Shown piece by piece: positions 45,843-55,155 of a stretch of DNA of 64,000 bases. The stretch comes from SYLG01 sp965226945 (GTDB lineage Bacteria > Planctomycetota > Planctomycetia > Gemmatales > Gemmataceae), in assembly GCA_965226945.1 (NCBI GenBank), contig OZ245717.1, positions 1,860,001-1,924,000 of the forward strand, given 5' to 3'. The notes beneath the pieces are model-generated. The model searched no databases, was not told the origin of the DNA, and was given only the letters and a program-made list of their open reading frames with translations. Each line of letters begins with the position of its first letter. Within the stretch, counting starts at the first letter, position 1. The position numbers and the translations under genes are program-made.

Positions 45843-47327
45843 ATGCCGAGTATGCAAGTCCAAGCAAAGATTCGGCGCCATCGCGCTCAAGCCGCACAAG
45901 GATCGGTTTTTTTGCAGAGGCTCCTGGTTTTCGCCCTGGGCCTGGTCCTGAACGCCTCCGGGTGCCAGCGAGCGCCTTCCCCAGCCGCCGTTGCCTGGAA
46001 CGATTCGGCGGGGACATCGATCTCAGAGCAGTCCGCCGCACCAAGTCTGGACCCGACCGCCGTCCTTGCCGGCACTCCCTCTTGTTCCTCGCGCGGCTGT
46101 CATGGCCGCCTCCCAGACGTCAAGGATGCCGAACCGGTAAGCTGGAGCAGCTATTCGCGCTGGCTTCGTGACGATCCTCATGCGGGCGCCTTTCAGGGTC
46201 TTTTCTCGCCGCTGGCCCAAAAAATCGGCGAGAAACTGGGAATGGCGCAGGTGGCCAGGGAACCGCGCTGCCTGGCCTGCCATGCGACTCCCCAGGCGTT
46301 CGGCGATTCATCCGCGGCTCGGGAAGAGCGATTATTTGGCGTCGGTTGCGAGTCGTGTCATGGAAGTGCCTTGAAATGGCTGGAACCGCACAAGAGCAAG
46401 AGTTGGATGGGATTGGCCTCTGGCGACAAAGCTGTGCTCCAGCGCCAACTCGGCATGAATCCGCTCGGCAATCTCCGCGCGCGCGCCCTTGTTTGCGCGG
46501 GGTGCCATGTCGGCGCTCCGGCCAAAGCAGCGGAAAACCTACCGTTACGCGATGTCGACCATGAACTGATTGCCGCGGGTCACCCTCGGCTGGCCTTCGA
46601 ATTCGGCGCCTATCTGGCCAACCAGCCGAAACACTGGGTGGAGAAAGACCGTTCGGCCGACTTCGAGGCACGGGCCTGGGCATTGGGCCAATTGGCCTCG
46701 GCCGAAGCGGCACTTGAACTGCTGATCGACCGGGCCGAATCCCAGCGCAACTGGCCCGAGCTTGCCGAGAACGACTGCTTTGCCTGCCACCATGACCTGG
46801 ACAACGCCGCATGGCGCCGACCCACCTCGTCCCGGGCTTTAGGCAAGCTGCGCCTGAATCGCTGGTATTACAGCCTAGTTTCATTGATTGCCGATACTCC
46901 CTTTGCGCTCGAGCCGATCGATCTGACCTTTGCCCAGGGAGCAGCCGCGGGCACGGACACCGTCAAGGAAGCGAAGACTCTGCTCGCTTCCTTGCGCCGG
47001 GCCGGAGCCACAATCGAAAAATCGGCGTATTCTCCTGAGTCCCTCACCCGCTTGCGCACCAAACTTGCGTCGCGTGCCGCACAAGACAAAGACCTGGGTT
47101 GGGAGGATCTGGAACAAAGAACTCTCGGGATCAAGGCGATTCTCGCTTCCGAGCGAGCTGCCCTCCCGCCAGGTGGCGGTGATGCGTCGCTCACGCGGTT
47201 CGATGAAAACGCTGACGCCCTTTTGCAGAAACTGGCCTTTCCCGCCAACGCCGCAAGCCCCCTGCATTTGCGACGAACACCGGAAATGGAGAAGGAGCTG
47301 CTTCGTCTGTTCGATTCGCTGCGCTGA
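45843..47327 (+). CDS. Multiheme c-type cytochrome lipoprotein
   Basis: About 494 residues with a lipoprotein signal ending VLNASGC. Heme sites: an unusual CX4CH (CSSRGCH), then CLACH, CESCH, CAGCH and CFACHH, five in all, in the N-terminal 350 residues; the rest is helical. The heme region resembles cytochrome c554-type tetraheme folds (DHELIAAGHPRLAFEFGAY is a common segment there). It should be anchored to a membrane facing the periplasm and interact with the decaheme partner. A longer start at GTG 45792 is possible; neither has a strong ribosome binding site. It is divergent from the b-type gene across a short shared promoter region. Confidence 0.85.
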   Translation: MPSMQVQAKIRRHRAQAAQGSVFLQRLLVFALGLVLNASGCQRAPSPAAVAWNDSAGTSISEQSAAPSLDPTAVLAGTPSCSSRGCHGRLPDVKDAEPVSWSSYSRWLRDDPHAGAFQGLFSPLAQKIGEKLGMAQVAREPRCLACHATPQAFGDSSAAREERLFGVGCESCHGSALKWLEPHKSKSWMGLASGDKAVLQRQLGMNPLGNLRARALVCAGCHVGAPAKAAENLPLRDVDHELIAAGHPRLAFEFGAYLANQPKHWVEKDRSADFEARAWALGQLASAEAALELLIDRAESQRNWPELAENDCFACHHDLDNAAWRRPTSSRALGKLRLNRWYYSLVSLIADTPFALEPIDLTFAQGAAAGTDTVKEAKTLLASLRRAGATIEKSAYSPESLTRLRTKLASRAAQDKDLGWEDLEQRTLGIKAILASERAALPPGGGDASLTRFDENADALLQKLAFPANAASPLHLRRTPEMEKELLRLFDSLR

Positions 47328-47590
47328 CGCCGACCTGCCATCAATGGCTTTTGGCTAATCTCTCAAAACCACTGCCCTACCCTTGCTAATTCGTCTTGCA
47401 GACCACATCGGACCCAGTATCCGGGCTTTTGCTTTCGCACCGCCTTGCTTAAAATGAGAGCCAGGCGTCCTGCGGTATCCCGGCCCGCGAGCAGGCCCCT
47501 TGCCAATGAAGTTTTCACTCGATTCTGATTCCTTCGTCTGTGGCGTTTTGTTCACGATTCTCCTCCTTCGCCTCTTGCACCGGTCAAACC

Positions 47591-48472
47591 ATGAAAGCCT
47601 TGCTCACTCTGACAGTCCTTCTCCCGCTGGCCGGCTTGATGGGCTTCGCCAAGGATGACCCGGTCTTTTCCGGTCCGCAAATGGGAGAAAAATTACCCTC
47701 ATTCAAGATCCGCGGCGTACTTGATCCCCATGAAGGCAAAGAGATCGATCCCATCGCGCAGGCCGCGGGTAAGCCTTTGTTTCTGCTCTTTGTTCATGAC
47801 ACAAATCGCCAATCGGTCGCCATGACGCGCATGCTCACCACCTACGCCAAAACTCGCACGAAAGATGGCCTGACCACCGCCGTGGTCTGGCTGGGAGAAG
47901 ACGCCACCGATGCGACCAACACCATTAAAAAAATCCAGCACGCGCTGACGCCGGGAGTTTTCACCGGTGTATCGCCCGATGGCCGGGAAGGGCCGGGTAG
48001 CTATGGTCTCAACCGCAAGGTCATGCTCACGATCCTGGTGGGTAACCAGGGCAAGGTCACCGCAAACTTTCCGCTCATTCAACCAAGCCTGCAGGCCGAC
48101 CTGCCCAAGATCCTCGAAGCGCTTGTCAAGGAGATTGGAGGCAAGGCACCCACACTCGAGGAGATCGCCGGTGCTGGTCCCAATCGTCCAGTACCTAACG
48201 GACCTGATGAGACACTGCGCGGCTTGCTGCGGCCAGTGATTCAATTGACTGCCAAGCCCGCCGAAGTGGAAGCCGCGGCCGCCAAGGTCGAGGAACATTG
48301 CTCGAAGAACCCGGCAGCAAAAAAAGAAGTCGGCCGCATTGCCAACACGATCATCGACGCGGGAAAACTCACCGGCTACGGCACACCCAAGGCCCAGGAG
48401 TACTTGAAAAAATGGGCCAAGGAATATGGCGCTCCCAAAAAAGAAGCGCCGCCGGAGGCAAAATCCCGGTGA
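47591..48472 (+). CDS. Exported thioredoxin-like protein
   Basis: About 293 residues with a signal peptide (MKALLTLTVLLPLAGLMGFA). The next 170 residues have a thioredoxin/redoxin-like pattern (KPLFLLFVHDTNRQSVAMTRML, VVWLGEDATDATNTIKKI, MLTILVGNQGKVTANFPLI), but the CxxC pair is missing: the place holds DTNRQS. The C-terminal 90 residues are helical and Lys/Ala-rich. An active thiol role is therefore unlikely. The stop codon TGA overlaps the GTG of the DUF1549 gene by two bases, which places it at the head of that operon. Confidence 0.72.
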   Translation: MKALLTLTVLLPLAGLMGFAKDDPVFSGPQMGEKLPSFKIRGVLDPHEGKEIDPIAQAAGKPLFLLFVHDTNRQSVAMTRMLTTYAKTRTKDGLTTAVVWLGEDATDATNTIKKIQHALTPGVFTGVSPDGREGPGSYGLNRKVMLTILVGNQGKVTANFPLIQPSLQADLPKILEALVKEIGGKAPTLEEIAGAGPNRPVPNGPDETLRGLLRPVIQLTAKPAEVEAAAAKVEEHCSKNPAAKKEVGRIANTIIDAGKLTGYGTPKAQEYLKKWAKEYGAPKKEAPPEAKSR

Positions 48473-50619
48473 TTCCTTCCCTCCGGACCACCTGGTTGAT
48501 CGCTTGCACCGTCGGCGTATCTGCTGCCTTCGGCGGCAGTGAGGCGCGATCACAAGCACCACATTTCGATACCCAGATCATGCCGGTTTTGACCAAATCG
48601 GGCTGCAATGCCGGCGCGTGCCACGGAGCCGCCGCCGGTCGCGGCGGCATGGCCCTTTCTCTCTGGGGAGCCGACCCCGCGACTGACTATCAAACCCTTG
48701 TGAGCGCTTTCGAAGGCCGCCGCATCGACCGAGCACATCCTGCCGAAAGCCTGCTCCTGCTCAAATCCTCGGGCCGAATCGACCATGGCGGAAACGTCGC
48801 CTTGGGCGAGGATTCCCCGGGCGCCAAACTTCTCTTCGCCTGGATCGAAGCGGGCGCAAGGCGAGATGCGGCCCGGCCATTAACGTCTTTCGCCCTGCGC
48901 GTACCGCAAACAATTGATCCCCCCAATCGCCCAGTAAAGATTCAAGCCATCGCCCGATTCGCGAACGGGCCTGAGGTCGACGTCACACCCTGGACCGTGT
49001 TCACCACCACCGATGCGACCTCGTTGATCCTTGAAGAAAAAGACGGCGCGGCCTTCGCTCGCCTCAAGCGACGGGGCCGACATGTACTCCTTTGCCGCTT
49101 CCTCGACCGCGTCGAGCCGGTCGTCCTCGTCTGGCCGATGGCCGATGCTCCAGTCGATCTTGCGGCGGAGCAGGCGGACAATCTGATCGATGAAGAGATC
49201 GTCAAAACGCTTGCGACCTTGCGCATCACGACCTCGCCCCAGGCCGAGGACGCGGCCTACCTGCGCCGCATCCGTCTCGATTTGACGGGCAGATTGCCCA
49301 CTCCCGCGGAAGTCGATGCCTATCTGCTTGATCACTCGCCAAACAAGAAGGCAACCCTGGTCAATCGGCTGCTTGCCAGCCGGGAATTCGCCGACTACTG
49401 GACGCTTCGGTACGCTCGATTGCTCGGTCTGCACTCGCTGCCCGGCAGCGACGCGGGGATGGGAGCCTGCACCGCCTGGCAAAATAAGGCCCTGGCCGAT
49501 GGGATGCCGCTTGACCGCTGGGCCAGGGAACTGCTCCTATCCACCGGCGACACCCAGCACGTCGGCCCTGCCTATTTCAGCCGGATGGCAAACGACGCCC
49601 GCGGCCACGCCGAACTGGTCAGCCGCGTGTTTTTGGGAGTGCGCCTACAATGCGCCAATTGTCATAATCACCCGCTCGACCGCTGGACCCAGGACGACTA
49701 CCACGGACTGGCAGCGGTCTTTTCCCGGTTGAGCCGGGACCGAGTCGTTGCGCTCACGGGGCAGGGTTCCGTCAGCCATCCACGCACCGGCGAACCGGCC
49801 GTCGCCCGCCTACCGGGTGTACGCGACCTGGATCGCCATACGGACCACCGCGAGGCCTTCGCCAACTGGCTGCTTGCCCCAGACAACCCCCAATTCGCCA
49901 AGGCCCAGGTCAACGGTATCTGGAAAGCGATGATGGGCCGAGGGCTCGTCGAACCGGTCGACGATCTTCGCGCCACCAACCCGCCCACGCATCCGGAACT
50001 CTTCGATCGCCTCGCCAGCGATTTCATCAAAAAAGGCTATGACCTGAAAGGACTGCTGCGCCAGATTGCCCTGAGCCGCACCTACGGCCGTTCGGCACGG
50101 ACAGATCCAGGCAATGAGACGGACGATCGCTACTATTCGCATGCGCTGACGCGGCGGCTGGAACCCGAAGTCTTGCTCGATGCGTTGTGTGATGTCACGG
50201 GGGCCGAGCGAAGACTGGCCAAACTGCCCATGGGATTTCGAGCGATCTTTCTTTACGATCCGCGCCTCCCTTCACCCGAGCTGGATCTCTTGGGCCGATG
50301 CTCGCGAGGAAACGCGTGTGAATCTGGAGCGGGGGATGCCGGATTGGCGGCCCAGTTGCACCGGATCAATGGCGACCTACTCAACGCCAAGATTGCCGCG
50401 CCCTTTGGCCGTCTGGCTCAAGCAATCGACCAAGGCAAAACCGATCGCGAACTGATCGAGTCGTTTTATCTTTTCTCCTTGTCACGACGTCCCTCGATGG
50501 CAGAGCAACATGAATGGCTTGAGCGCATCAAGACGACCAACAGCAACGAACGGCGCGCAAGACTCGAGGATTTCCTCTGGGCGCTTTTGAATTGCAAGGA
50601 ATTCACGACCAACCATTAG
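48469..50619 (+). CDS. DUF1549/DUF1553 exported cytochrome-type protein
   Basis: About 716 residues from GTG 48469, which overlaps the previous stop as GTGA. It starts with a hydrophobic signal (TTWLIACTVGVSAAFGG). A CX4CH heme site follows (SGCNAGACHGAAAGRGGMALS), a signature of one DUF1549 subgroup. DUF1549 (PSCyt2) then has LRRIRLDLTGRLPTPAEVDAYL and CANCHNHPLDRWTQDDYHG, and DUF1553 (PSD1) has NGIWKAMMGRGLVEPVDD. It is paralogous to the protein at 30277-33081 but lacks EF-hands. Heme at the CX4CH motif is likely but not certain. Confidence 0.92.
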   Translation: MIPSLRTTWLIACTVGVSAAFGGSEARSQAPHFDTQIMPVLTKSGCNAGACHGAAAGRGGMALSLWGADPATDYQTLVSAFEGRRIDRAHPAESLLLLKSSGRIDHGGNVALGEDSPGAKLLFAWIEAGARRDAARPLTSFALRVPQTIDPPNRPVKIQAIARFANGPEVDVTPWTVFTTTDATSLILEEKDGAAFARLKRRGRHVLLCRFLDRVEPVVLVWPMADAPVDLAAEQADNLIDEEIVKTLATLRITTSPQAEDAAYLRRIRLDLTGRLPTPAEVDAYLLDHSPNKKATLVNRLLASREFADYWTLRYARLLGLHSLPGSDAGMGACTAWQNKALADGMPLDRWARELLLSTGDTQHVGPAYFSRMANDARGHAELVSRVFLGVRLQCANCHNHPLDRWTQDDYHGLAAVFSRLSRDRVVALTGQGSVSHPRTGEPAVARLPGVRDLDRHTDHREAFANWLLAPDNPQFAKAQVNGIWKAMMGRGLVEPVDDLRATNPPTHPELFDRLASDFIKKGYDLKGLLRQIALSRTYGRSARTDPGNETDDRYYSHALTRRLEPEVLLDALCDVTGAERRLAKLPMGFRAIFLYDPRLPSPELDLLGRCSRGNACESGAGDAGLAAQLHRINGDLLNAKIAAPFGRLAQAIDQGKTDRELIESFYLFSLSRRPSMAEQHEWLERIKTTNSNERRARLEDFLWALLNCKEFTTNH

Positions 50620-50648
50620 GCGCGGTCTGCAACGAGTCAGGAAAAATC

Positions 50649-52004
50649 ATGATCAACCTTGCTAGCCAGATTGGACCACGGCGCGATTTCCTCAAGGCCG
50701 GCGCGATCACGGCACTTGGGTTAGGACTGGACTCCTATTTTCGCCTGTCTCGTTTCTCCAATTTACGCGCCGGGCCCTCCTTGGTGGCGCCCAAGGCGAA
50801 GTCGTGCATCTTGATCTGGCTGGACGGCGGCCCGAGCCACCTCGAAACCTTCGATCTCAAGCCTGATGCGCCCGCCGACGTGCGCGGACCGTTTCAATCG
50901 ATTCGTAGCGCCGTACCGGGAATCGATCTTTGCGAGTTAATGCCCTTGACCGCCAAGGTGACCAGCAAGATCGCGCTCATCCGCTCGATGACCTCGCCGT
51001 TGGGCGAACATGGTCTTGCCAATCAATACTTGTTGACCGGCTACAAGCCGTCGCCCGTGCTCAACTACCCGAGTTACGGTTCGGTCGTCGCCCGCTTACG
51101 CGAACCGGTCGGTTCGCTGCCGCCGTACGTTGCCATTCCCGAAAGCCGGCAGCCGGCAGGTGCGGGATTTCTGGGGAATTCCTTTCAGCCGTTTTTCACC
51201 GGTGGCGACCCGGGCCGCGCCGGCTTCAAGGTGAGGGATCTCGACTATTTCCCGGGAATCAACGCGGCACGCATGGGACAAAGGCGCGAGTTTTTGGCAA
51301 AACTAGATCAGTTTCAAATGCAGAAACGAACCGGCGCGGAGAGGCGCGAGGAAGAAGGCAAAGACAAAGAAGCAGACGTCGATTTCGATCAGGCCTTTCG
51401 CCTGGCTTCCTCGGCCGAGGCGAAAAAGGCGTTTGATCTCTCCGCGGAAAGTGAGGCAACGCGGGCGCGTTATGGCCCGCGCACCCTGGGCCAAAGTTGC
51501 CTGCTGGCGCGGCGTCTGGTCGAACGGGGAGTGCCGTTCGCGACGGTGTTCCATACCGGCTGGGATACGCACGACAATCTCGTCCGCCAGCTCAAGGAGG
51601 GATATGCCGGGGCCAAGGTAGGCGTCGGTCTCGTCCCTACGCTCGATCAGGCGTTCTCGGCGTTGATCGAAGATCTCGACCAGCGTGGACTATTGCAAGA
51701 GACGCTCGTCATCGCCATGGGCGAGTTTGGGCGCACCCCGAAATTGAACGCGCGCGGCGGACGCGATCACTGGCCGCGGGTCTTCAGTCTTGCCCTTGCA
51801 GGTGGCGGGGTCCGGGGAGGACAGGTGATCGGCGCCAGCGACCGGGTCGGGGAATCTCCCCGAGATCAGCCCGTGTCGCCCAACGATCTGGCCAGGACGA
51901 TTTATTCGCTGTTGGGGATCGATCCCGATCACGAATTGCAAACCGCCGATGGACGGCCCGTCTCCGTCAATCAGGGAGGCAAGGTCATTGCAGGGCTGAT
52001 TTAG
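50649..52004 (+). CDS. DUF1501 (sulfatase-like fold) protein
   Basis: About 451 residues. A Tat-type leader (RRDFLKAGAITALGLG) precedes the family blocks SCILIWLDGGPSHLETFDLKP, MGEFGRTPKLNARGGRDHWP and ALAGGGVRGGQVIGASD. ATG 50649 has AGGAA six bases upstream, and the gene begins 29 bases after the DUF1553 stop, giving a coupled pair like that at 30277-34543. Export through Tat would deliver it folded to the periplasm. The chemical function of DUF1501 is not established. Confidence 0.93.
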   Translation: MINLASQIGPRRDFLKAGAITALGLGLDSYFRLSRFSNLRAGPSLVAPKAKSCILIWLDGGPSHLETFDLKPDAPADVRGPFQSIRSAVPGIDLCELMPLTAKVTSKIALIRSMTSPLGEHGLANQYLLTGYKPSPVLNYPSYGSVVARLREPVGSLPPYVAIPESRQPAGAGFLGNSFQPFFTGGDPGRAGFKVRDLDYFPGINAARMGQRREFLAKLDQFQMQKRTGAERREEEGKDKEADVDFDQAFRLASSAEAKKAFDLSAESEATRARYGPRTLGQSCLLARRLVERGVPFATVFHTGWDTHDNLVRQLKEGYAGAKVGVGLVPTLDQAFSALIEDLDQRGLLQETLVIAMGEFGRTPKLNARGGRDHWPRVFSLALAGGGVRGGQVIGASDRVGESPRDQPVSPNDLARTIYSLLGIDPDHELQTADGRPVSVNQGGKVIAGLI

Positions 52005-52050
52005 GCCGGCCAGGCCCCTCCTCGTCTTTTTGTCGTCAGGATGATTCCTC

Positions 52051-54063
52051 ATGCGGTGCCGCTGGATTCACGGGCTTATTGGCTGGATCACCATGGCGGC
52101 CGTCGCGGGTGCCGATGTCGGCGACCCAACCTTGCGCACCGATCATCCGCATTACCCGGGCGAAGGCGCCTTTCAAAGCGTTGAAGATTGCGTGCGCTTT
52201 GCAACCAAGGGAAAGATTGAACCGCAAGAGAAGGCGATCGCGCTTTATCTCTGGCTGCTCAAACATCAGTGGCACCTGGCTTCCCCGCAGGACCGCGCCA
52301 TGCCGGGGAAGACGCCCGACATCCGCAATGGGAATTTGCAGGAACTGATCGTGGCCGATGCCAATCGGGCGCGGTTCTCTTTTGGCTATGGCCTCTGCGG
52401 TACCGTCCATGCCTGGAACGAGCCCTACTGGAAGGCGCTGGGCATGAATGCGCGGCGCCGGGCCTTTCCCGGCCATACCAACAGCGAGATCGAATACGGC
52501 GGTTCCTGGCATGCGTTCGACACCGACATGGCTGGCCTGATTTTTCGCAAGGATGGCATCGTTGCCAGCTACGAAGATGTGATGCTCGACCCCGAATGCG
52601 CCACACGCGTACGTCCTCCGCTGCCTCACTATCCCTTCGATTGGCCCAAAGATTTCAACACGATGAAGGCCGGTTGGGCCGAAGTGGCCACGGGCCAGGC
52701 ACAAGATGAAGGCTGGTTCAAGATGTACAACGGCAGCCACGCCACCCAGCCAGGAATCGTCCATTTGCGTTCGGGAGAATCGTTCACTCGCTATGCGAGC
52801 CGCGATGGTCTCGCGGGCAAGGCGAAACGGCAATTCTGGCACATCGGCAAGGGCGGGCCCGAACGCAACTGGTCGTTCTTTGGACAGGGTGAGGTGACCC
52901 ACAATGCCGATCAGTCCAACTGCCGAGGCTACCCCTCCTATGGCAATGGCGTGTTCGACTATCAACCCGATCTAGCCCAGTCGCGCTGGCGCGAGGGATC
53001 GGCAAATTCGGTCAATCTTGCTCATTTGCCGCAAGGTTCACCCAAGTTGACGGCGCTCGATGGCAAGAAAGCCAGCGCCACCTTCTATCACTTCTCCCCT
53101 TATGTCATTTGCGGTGCACCGGCCGATGGAGTCAATCCGATGACCGCAGCAGCAACGGGCGGGCTGATCGTGCAGGGGTCCACCGCGGGGACGGTAACGC
53201 TTGGCATCTCTGCCGATCAGGGTCAAACCTGGCGCGATGGTGGCTCGGTATCCGGTAGTTTTGAAAAAGACTTCACCGATCTGGTGAAGGGGTTTTATGG
53301 CTGGCAGGTACGCTTCTCCTGGTCAGGTGCCGGTGGAATCGACCGTTTGCGATTCCTCACGACCACGCAGATTTGCCAGGCCATTTACCCTCAATTGCAA
53401 CCCGGCGGCAGCCGGGTTGAGTACCGGGCATCATCACGCACCGTCTTGCCTGTACTTCCGAATCTGGGCGGCCCGGAGGCCGATTTCGCCGCGCTCGAAG
53501 TGAGATCCCTCAGGTCGCCCAACCTGGTGTACGAAGCGCGCGGAGCGGGCCGTTCACGCGCCTTTTGCACCACGAATCACAATCGGCCTGCAAGCGTGGT
53601 GTTTCGCGTCGATTCGCCTACCGAGTTCGCCGAAGTCGCTGCCGCTGGCAAATTCAGCGTGCGCGTTCCGCCCCCGCAAGGCTGCGATTTTCACTGGGAT
53701 TTTTCACCGGATGAAGGGAAAACCTGGCATTTCCTGGGCAAGGCGGAGGTGCCCGCAGACAACGCCCATTCGAGCGGCTGGATGTCAGGCCAGGCGGACA
53801 TCAGCCGATTCCACACCCGCTCGGTGTGGGTCCGAGCCCAAATTTTCGCGGGCGGCACGCCCACCAGCCTGACCCAGGTGCAAATTTACGGAGTGAGGAA
53901 GACTCCGAGGCCCACAGAAATCAAGATCACGCACGCATGGGACGAAGATGGATCGAAGAAGACGCATGAAGAGATCGTGCCCGCGGGCACTCAGCAAAAG
54001 AATTATCGGATCGATACCGGCAAGAAGGTCGAAGATCTCTCGGTCCGGATCGAAGTCTCCTGA
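52051..54063 (+). CDS. Exported transglutaminase-like protein
   Basis: A 670-residue protein with a signal peptide (WIHGLIGWITMAAVAGADV). The region around 100-160 has the transglutaminase catalytic order: Cys116 in GYGLCGTVHAW, His142 in GHTNSEIEY and Asp157 in GGSWHAFDTDM. The rest is beta-rich, with a segment of the fibronectin/sialidase-like kind (TLGISADQGQTWRDGG, FHWDFSPDEGKTWHFLG). The catalytic domain may cleave or cross-link peptide amides; the substrate is unknown. The next gene starts seven bases after its stop. Confidence 0.8.
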   Translation: MRCRWIHGLIGWITMAAVAGADVGDPTLRTDHPHYPGEGAFQSVEDCVRFATKGKIEPQEKAIALYLWLLKHQWHLASPQDRAMPGKTPDIRNGNLQELIVADANRARFSFGYGLCGTVHAWNEPYWKALGMNARRRAFPGHTNSEIEYGGSWHAFDTDMAGLIFRKDGIVASYEDVMLDPECATRVRPPLPHYPFDWPKDFNTMKAGWAEVATGQAQDEGWFKMYNGSHATQPGIVHLRSGESFTRYASRDGLAGKAKRQFWHIGKGGPERNWSFFGQGEVTHNADQSNCRGYPSYGNGVFDYQPDLAQSRWREGSANSVNLAHLPQGSPKLTALDGKKASATFYHFSPYVICGAPADGVNPMTAAATGGLIVQGSTAGTVTLGISADQGQTWRDGGSVSGSFEKDFTDLVKGFYGWQVRFSWSGAGGIDRLRFLTTTQICQAIYPQLQPGGSRVEYRASSRTVLPVLPNLGGPEADFAALEVRSLRSPNLVYEARGAGRSRAFCTTNHNRPASVVFRVDSPTEFAEVAAAGKFSVRVPPPQGCDFHWDFSPDEGKTWHFLGKAEVPADNAHSSGWMSGQADISRFHTRSVWVRAQIFAGGTPTSLTQVQIYGVRKTPRPTEIKITHAWDEDGSKKTHEEIVPAGTQQKNYRIDTGKKVEDLSVRIEVS

Positions 54064-54070
54064 GATTGCC

Positions 54071-55057
54071 ATGACGTTCGTCATCCATTCAAGCCTGCTG
54101 TCCCGCCGAACGATCCGCACGATCGCCTTTATGGCCGTGGCGCTTGGGTGCGTCCTTCCCACTTTGGCGCACCGTTTAAGCGCCGAAGATGCCAAAACCA
54201 AACCACCCATCACGGCCATGGCGGTTCAGGGGAATTCCCTCCTTTGCGGATCCCAGCAAGGGGTGGAAGTCGTGTCCTTGGCGGACAAGACGGCGAAAGT
54301 GCTCCCGCCCAATGCGCTTACACAGATCCACGATCTGCAGATTTCTGCCGATCGCCGCTGGATGGCGGCGGCCGGGGGCTCGCCCGGGCGGCAAGGATCG
54401 ATCGAACTTTGGAACGGGGATCTTTCTCAGCGGATTCATCGTTGGGATCTGCACAAGGATTTGATTTACCGGGTCGCCTTCAGCGCCGAGGGCAAGCGCA
54501 TTGCCACTGCCGGCCACGACGGGTATTGCAAAATCGTCGAGCGCTCAAGCGGCAAAACTCTGACCGAATTCGCAGGGCATTCTCGGCCGGTCATGGCCAT
54601 CGCCTTCTTACCGGGCGACGAACTGGTCGTCTCGGCCGGAGTCGACCAGACGATCCAGGTCTGGAAATCTTCCAATGGCCAGGGGGTGCGTTCGATGGAC
54701 AACCACACCGCACCCGTGAATGACCTAGCACTCAAGCCTCAGCAAAAGACGGCTCTACCAGTCATCGCCACCGCAAGCGAAGACCGCACGGTCCGTCTCT
54801 GGCAGCCCACCATCGGGCGAATGCTGCGATTTGCCAAACTTGCCTCCATTGCGCGCGCGCTCTGCTGGAATCCTGAAGGAACCGCGCTGTGGGTCGGCTG
54901 CGACGATGGTCAATTGGTGATTCTCGATCCCGAAACGCTGGATGTCGTCCGGTCGCTGCCCGTACTCACCGGACGCATCCACGCCTTGATGCCCCATCCC
55001 GATGGGAAACGAATTCTGTGCGCGGGCGAAGGCGGTCTCGCCGAAATGCCGCGCTGA
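54071..55057 (+). CDS. Exported WD40-repeat protein
   Basis: About 328 residues with a signal-like start (RTIAFMAVALGCVLPTLA) and five to six WD40 blades (for example GKRIATAGHDGYCKIVE, ELVVSAGVDQTIQVWK, VIATASEDRTVRLWQP). Six or seven blades would make one beta propeller used as a binding platform. ATG 54071 is seven bases after the transglutaminase-like stop, so both are in one operon; an open frame extends upstream inside that gene but without a start signal. No enzyme motif. Confidence 0.88.
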   Translation: MTFVIHSSLLSRRTIRTIAFMAVALGCVLPTLAHRLSAEDAKTKPPITAMAVQGNSLLCGSQQGVEVVSLADKTAKVLPPNALTQIHDLQISADRRWMAAAGGSPGRQGSIELWNGDLSQRIHRWDLHKDLIYRVAFSAEGKRIATAGHDGYCKIVERSSGKTLTEFAGHSRPVMAIAFLPGDELVVSAGVDQTIQVWKSSNGQGVRSMDNHTAPVNDLALKPQQKTALPVIATASEDRTVRLWQPTIGRMLRFAKLASIARALCWNPEGTALWVGCDDGQLVILDPETLDVVRSLPVLTGRIHALMPHPDGKRILCAGEGGLAEMPR

Positions 55058-55155
55058 GTCCGCATCAAGCATCTTCTAGAATCAGCCTCGAAGACTTTTT
55101 CGTCGATCGATTTCGTTGCTCGCCCCTTGAAAGATCCCTCCCACGGAGCGAACCG

